Assembly: GCA_002331385.1 (NCBI GenBank)
Contig: DCYB01000011.1
Coordinates: 1 to 64,000, forward strand
Source of the DNA: Comamonadaceae bacterium UBA2121
Lineage (GTDB): Bacteria > Pseudomonadota > Gammaproteobacteria > Burkholderiales > Burkholderiaceae_C
DNA: 64,000 nt
Direction: 5' to 3'
In this document: one piece after another, positions 60,422 through 64,000 of the stretch
Numbering within the stretch: position 1 is the first letter of the stretch
Layout of the letters: each line of letters starts with the position of its first letter
Position numbers and translations under genes: made by a program
Notes under the pieces: generated by a model
Told to the model about the DNA's origin: nothing
Database searches by the model: none
What the model saw: only the letters and a program-made list of their open reading frames with translations

Positions 60422-62134
60422 ATGCTCTCCGTCAAACAGGAATTGCTCACAGCCCTTGCTGCCGAGCTGGAACAACTTTCGCCCGGCGCTGGTGCGCGCG
60501 CGGCATTTGAAAACCCCAAGGTGGCAAGCCATGGCGATTTCGCCTGCACGGCGGCCATGCAACTGGCCAAGCCGCTGAAGGCCAATCCGCGCGCCCTCGG
60601 TGAACAATTGAAAACCGCGCTGGAGGCAACGCCTGCTTTCCAGAAGTGGGTGGACGCCATCGAAATTGCCGGTCCCGGCTTTCTGAACATCCGCCTCAAG
60701 CCAGCGGCCAAGCAGGAAGTGGTGCGCGAAGTGCTCTCGCAGGGCGGCCAGTTCGGCTTTCAGCCGGAGCGCGGTGAAAAGATTCTGGTGGAGTTCGTGT
60801 CCGCCAATCCCACCGGTCCGCTGCACGTGGGGCATGGTCGCCAGGCGGCCATCGGAGATGCCATCAGCAATCTGTATTCCAGCCAGGGCTGGGACGTGCA
60901 TCGCGAGTTCTATTACAACGATGCCGGCGTGCAGATCGACACGCTCACCAAGAGCACGCAACTGCGCGCCAAGGGTTTCAAGCCGGGCGACGAGTGCTGG
61001 CCGACCGACGCGGACAACCCGCTGGCCAAGAACTTCTACAACGGCGACTACATTGCCGACATCGCCCAGGCGTTCCTGAACAAGGAAACCGTCCAGGCCG
61101 ACGACCGCGCATTCACGGCCAATGGCGATGTGGACGATTACGACAACATCCGCAACTTCGCCGTCGCCTATCTGCGCAACGAGCAGGACAAGGACTTGCA
61201 GGCGTTCAACCTGAAGTTCGACGAGTACTACCTGGAGTCGAGCCTGTACACCAACGGCTATGTCGAAGACACGGTCCAGCGCCTGATCGACAGCGGCTAC
61301 ACCTACGAGCAGGATGGCGCGCTGTGGCTCAAGACCACGGAGTTCGGTGACGACAAGGACCGCGTGATGCGCAAGTCCGATGGGCACTACACCTACTTCC
61401 TGCCCGATGTGGCCTATCACATCCAGAAGTTCAAGCGCGGCTTTGGCAAGGTGGTGAACATCCAGGGCACCGACCACCACGGCACGATTGCACGGGTGCG
61501 CGCTGGCCTGCAGGCGGCCAATGTCGGCATCCCCAAGGGCTACCCCGACTACGTGCTGCACACCATGGTGCGCGTGGTGCGCAACGGCGAAGAGGTGAAG
61601 ATCAGCAAGCGTGCGGGCTCGTATGTGACGCTGCGCGACCTGATCGAGTGGACGAGCAAGGACGCCGTGCGCTTCTTCCTGCTCAGCCGCAAGCCGGATA
61701 CGGAGTACACCTTCGACGTCGATCTGGCCGTGGCCCAGAACAACGACAACCCGGTGTACTACGTGCAATACGCGCATGCGCGCATCTGCTCGGTGCTGCG
61801 CTCGTGGCAGGAGCAGGGCGGCGCGGGCGCGGCCAGTGCGCTCAGGGACGTGGATCTGTCGGCGCTGGAAGGCCCGCAGGCGCAGGCCCTGATGCTGCAA
61901 CTGGCGAAGTACCCGGAAATGCTGACGGCTGCGGCCGCGGGCAATGCGCCACACGATGTTACGTTTTACCTGCGCGATCTGGCATCGGCCTATCACTCGT
62001 ACTACGACGCAGAGCGTATCCTCGTGGACGACGAAAAGGTCAAGCTCGCCCGCTTGGCGCTGGTGGCTGCCACCGCGCAGGTGTTGCACAATGGCCTGGC
62101 CGTGCTCGGCGTATCCGCGCCGCAGCGCATGTAA
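60422..62134 (+). CDS. argS: Arginyl-tRNA synthetase
   Basis: This 570-residue class I synthetase has the HIGH-type motif SANPTGPLHVGHGR and the KMSKS equivalent KISKRAG, plus the N-terminal additional domain and C-terminal anticodon-binding helices (QYAHARICSVLR). It charges tRNA-Arg, the isoacceptor of which (CCG) is also in this window. The start at 60422 begins the family N-terminus MLSVKQELL; MTGPRK at 60395 is possible. It precedes the SPOR gene closely. Confidence 0.97.
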   Translation: MLSVKQELLTALAAELEQLSPGAGARAAFENPKVASHGDFACTAAMQLAKPLKANPRALGEQLKTALEATPAFQKWVDAIEIAGPGFLNIRLKPAAKQEVVREVLSQGGQFGFQPERGEKILVEFVSANPTGPLHVGHGRQAAIGDAISNLYSSQGWDVHREFYYNDAGVQIDTLTKSTQLRAKGFKPGDECWPTDADNPLAKNFYNGDYIADIAQAFLNKETVQADDRAFTANGDVDDYDNIRNFAVAYLRNEQDKDLQAFNLKFDEYYLESSLYTNGYVEDTVQRLIDSGYTYEQDGALWLKTTEFGDDKDRVMRKSDGHYTYFLPDVAYHIQKFKRGFGKVVNIQGTDHHGTIARVRAGLQAANVGIPKGYPDYVLHTMVRVVRNGEEVKISKRAGSYVTLRDLIEWTSKDAVRFFLLSRKPDTEYTFDVDLAVAQNNDNPVYYVQYAHARICSVLRSWQEQGGAGAASALRDVDLSALEGPQAQALMLQLAKYPEMLTAAAAGNAPHDVTFYLRDLASAYHSYYDAERILVDDEKVKLARLALVAATAQVLHNGLAVLGVSAPQRM

Positions 62135-62155
62135 CCTCGAGTGACAAATCGATAT

Positions 62156-62866
62156 ATGAAGAATCAGCAACGCGGCGGCCTCATGCTGGGGCTTATTCTG
62201 GGTGTGCTTCTGGGGCTGGGAGTGGCGTTGGCTGTGGCCGTTTACGTCACCAAGGTGCCAGTGCCGTTCCTGAACAAGAACGCCTCGCGCGGTCCGGGCC
62301 AGGACGAAGCAGAGGCCCAGCGCAACAAGAACTGGAATCCCAACGGCAGCCTGCAAAGCCGTCCGGCTCCGGCACGTGCGGGCAGCGGATCGACCACCGC
62401 CTCGGGAGACGTCACGACGGCGCCTCCTGCCGTGACGGGCACCGTGACACCGGCCACGCCCACGCCAGCAGCGTCCGCGCCGACGGTGACCGCCTCGGCC
62501 CCTGCGTCGCGTGCGTCGGCGGCGCAGGCGGCACGCCCGACCAGCAGCGATCCGCTCGGCGATCTGGCACGCGCCCGTGCGGCGGCAGCGCCTGCTCCGG
62601 CACCAGTGCAGTCCACCACCGATCCGTTTGACTATTTCGTGCAGGCGGGCGCGTTCCGCTCGCAGGCCGACGCCGATGCGCAGCGCGCCAAGCTGGCCAT
62701 GCTGGGCTGGGAAGCGCGCGTGAGCGAGCGCGAGCAGAATGGGCGCACCGTATTCCGGGTTCGCGTCGGGCCATTTGGAAAGCGCGATGATGCGGACTCG
62801 CTCAAGGGCAAACTGGATGGGGCAGGCATTGAAACTGCGCTCGTCCGTGTTCAGCGATCACAATGA
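62156..62866 (+). CDS. SPOR-domain membrane protein (FtsN-like)
   Basis: The 236-residue protein has a short cytoplasmic start, a membrane helix (GLILGVLLGLGVALAVAVYV) and YVTKVPVPFLNK. A long Ala/Pro/Thr-rich linker leads to a C-terminal SPOR domain (about residues 160-235) with YFVQAGAFRSQADADAQRAKL and VGPFGKRDDADSLKGKL. SPOR domains bind denuded septal glycan, so a role in division or cell-wall processing is likely. ATG 62156 is preferred; GTG 62141 is an alternative. It follows argS by 21 nt. Confidence 0.92.
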   Translation: MKNQQRGGLMLGLILGVLLGLGVALAVAVYVTKVPVPFLNKNASRGPGQDEAEAQRNKNWNPNGSLQSRPAPARAGSGSTTASGDVTTAPPAVTGTVTPATPTPAASAPTVTASAPASRASAAQAARPTSSDPLGDLARARAAAAPAPAPVQSTTDPFDYFVQAGAFRSQADADAQRAKLAMLGWEARVSEREQNGRTVFRVRVGPFGKRDDADSLKGKLDGAGIETALVRVQRSQ

Positions 62867-62874
62867 GGCGAAAC

Positions 62875-62921
62875 GTGAGCGAGCGCAGCCAAATGAAACT
62901 TTTTGGCCGATCGTCGCTCAC
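62875..62921. repeat. Nested inverted repeat after the SPOR gene
   Basis: GTGAGCGA (62875-62882) pairs with TCGCTCAC (62914-62921), and inside it GCCAAA pairs with TTTGGC. It would fold as a long hairpin in the SPOR/dsbA gap. No T-tract follows, so it is not a standard terminator; it could be a processing or regulatory element. Confidence 0.45.
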
Positions 62922-62970
62922 AATCACCGGTAAAAGAATCTGCATACATTGATTGAGGAAGGTCCCATTC

Positions 62971-63633
62971 ATGCAACGCCGCGAGTTTTCCCTGTCCAGC
63001 GCCACCGCCGTGGCTGCATCTGCCGTCGGTCTGCCTTTGACTCTTGCTGCCTCGCTGCCCGCACAGGCGCAGGTGCGTCAGTTCAAGGAAGGCAAGGACT
63101 TCGTCAAGCTCAAGAAGCCCGTGGCGACCAGCGCGCCTGCAGGCAAGGTCGAGGTGATCGAGTTCTTCTGGTACAGCTGCCCGCACTGCCACCAGTTCGA
63201 GCCGACCTTTGAAGCCTGGGCCAAGTCCGCGCCGGCCACCATGGCCATCCACCGCGTGCCGGTGGCGTTCAACGCCAGCTTCATTCCGCAACAAAAGCTG
63301 TATTTCGCGCTGGAAGCACTGAATCTGCTGCCCCAGTTGCACACCAAGGTGTTCCGCGCCGTGCACGTGGAGCGCGTGCCGCTCAACAAGGACGAGCAGA
63401 TCTTTGAATGGGTCGGCAAGCAGGGCACGGACGTGGCAAAGTTCAAGGAAGCCTACAACTCCTTCAACACCGCCAACCAGTTGCGCCGCGCGAGCCAGTT
63501 GCAGGAAGCCTATCAGGTGGAGGGCGTGCCCTCCATGGGCGTGGCGGGCAAGTACTACACCGATGGCACCATGGCTGGCAATATGCAAAGCGTGCTGCAA
63601 GTCGTCGACTACCTTGCCACATTGAAGGCTTGA
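62971..63633 (+). CDS. dsbA: DsbA-type thiol:disulfide interchange protein
   Basis: The 220-residue precursor begins MQRREFSLSSATAVAASAVG; the RREF start recalls a Tat-like signal, but twin arginine with a short hydrophobic core could also be Sec. The mature part has the DsbA active site FFWYSCPHCHQFEP (CPHC) and the cis-proline segment VEGVPSMGVAGKYYT. It oxidises cysteine pairs in periplasmic proteins. The start 62971 is the family start with GAGGAAGG upstream. It is followed by a terminator. Confidence 0.94.
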   Translation: MQRREFSLSSATAVAASAVGLPLTLAASLPAQAQVRQFKEGKDFVKLKKPVATSAPAGKVEVIEFFWYSCPHCHQFEPTFEAWAKSAPATMAIHRVPVAFNASFIPQQKLYFALEALNLLPQLHTKVFRAVHVERVPLNKDEQIFEWVGKQGTDVAKFKEAYNSFNTANQLRRASQLQEAYQVEGVPSMGVAGKYYTDGTMAGNMQSVLQVVDYLATLKA

Positions 63634-63660
63634 GTCCTACTGTTTCGCATCGTTGCAATA

Positions 63661-63685
63661 ACGCACCCGCCAGGGTGCGTTTTTG
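63661..63685 (+). terminator. Intrinsic terminator after dsbA
   Basis: ACGCACCC (63661-63668) pairs with GGGTGCGT (63673-63680) across a 4-nt loop, followed by TTTT and further T-rich bases. It lies 28 nt after the dsbA stop. Confidence 0.88.
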
Positions 63686-63798
63686 TTTGCGCTGCGGCCC
63701 CATCATGACTGGCTCCGGCAATTGATCCTTTGGGCTCCCCGTGCCGTTACTATGGGCGAAGACGTTTCGCTACAATGGAGCAGCAAGATTCATGCCCT

Positions 63799-64000
63799 AT
63801 GAAAACCAGATATTTTTCCCTTGTTGTGAGTGTTCTGCTGGCCCTTGGCTCACCTGGCGTCCAGGCGGAGCGGGCCGACCGTGAAAAGCCCATGAACATC
63901 GAGGCGGATGCGCTTCGGCACGACGAGCTCAAGCAGATCAGCGTGTTCACGGGCAACGTCGTGATGACCAAGGGGACCATCGTGCTGCGTGGTGCCCAGT
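63799..64000 (+). CDS. lptA: LptA lipopolysaccharide-transport protein, N-terminal part
   Basis: ATG 63799 reads MKTRYFSLVVSVLLALGSPG, a signal peptide, then EKPMNIEADALRHDELKQIS and VFTGNVVMTKGTIVLRGAQ up to the window edge. The pattern is that of the OstA/LptA bridge protein, which passes LPS across the periplasm. Only 67 codons are visible. No ideal Shine-Dalgarno stands before it: GGAG at 63777-63780 is 18 nt away. Downstream genes of the lpt locus would lie beyond the window. Confidence 0.85.
   Translation, partial: MKTRYFSLVVSVLLALGSPGVQAERADREKPMNIEADALRHDELKQISVFTGNVVMTKGTIVLRGAQ

Noticed and set aside
63722..63776. A strong promoter for lptA
   Set aside because: TACAAT at 63771-63776 is a possible -10, but no good -35 hexamer sits at 16-18 nt, so it is not claimed.
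1..64000. CRISPR array
   Set aside because: No regularly spaced direct repeats of CRISPR type and no cas genes were seen.

Overview
The window is a 64 kb piece of a high-GC betaproteobacterial chromosome. Protein sequences and gene order point to Burkholderiales, most likely Comamonadaceae (a Comamonas, Delftia or Acidovorax relative). The clues are a tufA-rpsJ junction followed by a separate rplC-led S10 block, the lipB-lipA pair, an atpIBEFHAGDC operon, and a dispersed Comamonadaceae-type hairpin repeat. The family is inferred from recognition, not from a search.

Layout. 1-5.6 kb: end of tuf, rpsJ, a 250-nt structured leader, then rplC-D-W-B-rpsS-rplV-rpsC-rplP-rpmC-rpsQ ending at a strong terminator; the spc operon does not follow. 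5.7-9.6 kb: peroxiredoxin, GNAT, divergent cytochrome b561 and cytochrome c', a TlpA-like thioredoxin and a lipoprotein. 9.8-14.4 kb: a PTS phosphorelay (EIIA, HPr, EI) facing ybeD-lipB-lipA. 14.7-21.9 kb: the complete F1Fo ATP synthase operon. 22.3-28.5 kb: an unrecognised protein, a 56-aa ORF coupled to an ECF sigma factor, a lemA-TPM-TPM cluster, an NTF2-like protein and a YheT-type hydrolase. 28.5-36.5 kb: a diheme cytochrome c and a complete tripartite RND efflux operon with its divergent TetR repressor and an AcrR-like operator.

An accessory segment of about 8.5 kb begins immediately 3' of tRNA-Arg(CCG) and runs to about 45.1 kb. It holds an IS5-type element with an amber codon in its transposase, a strikingly AT-rich O-acyltransferase, a 5'-truncated transposase, a radical-SAM/DUF4130 DNA-repair pair preceded by a perfect LexA box, two decayed small genes, and an IS3-type remnant.

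From 45.2 kb core-like content resumes: chrA, an SDR, a glutamine amidotransferase with an MFS exporter and tautomerase, a metallophosphoesterase, malate synthase G, a roadblock-like protein, a two-component system, a LysR regulator, DUF3016, a DMP19-like acidic protein, DUF2214, PsiF, argS, a SPOR protein, a DsbA-type oxidase and the start of lptA.

The best candidate for a little-described system is the SOS-box-controlled radical-SAM plus DUF4130 pair (41.8-44.1 kb). Other strong points are the multi-hairpin leader between rpsJ and rplC, the AcrR-type operator, and the AT-rich acyltransferase whose last ~200 bp change composition.
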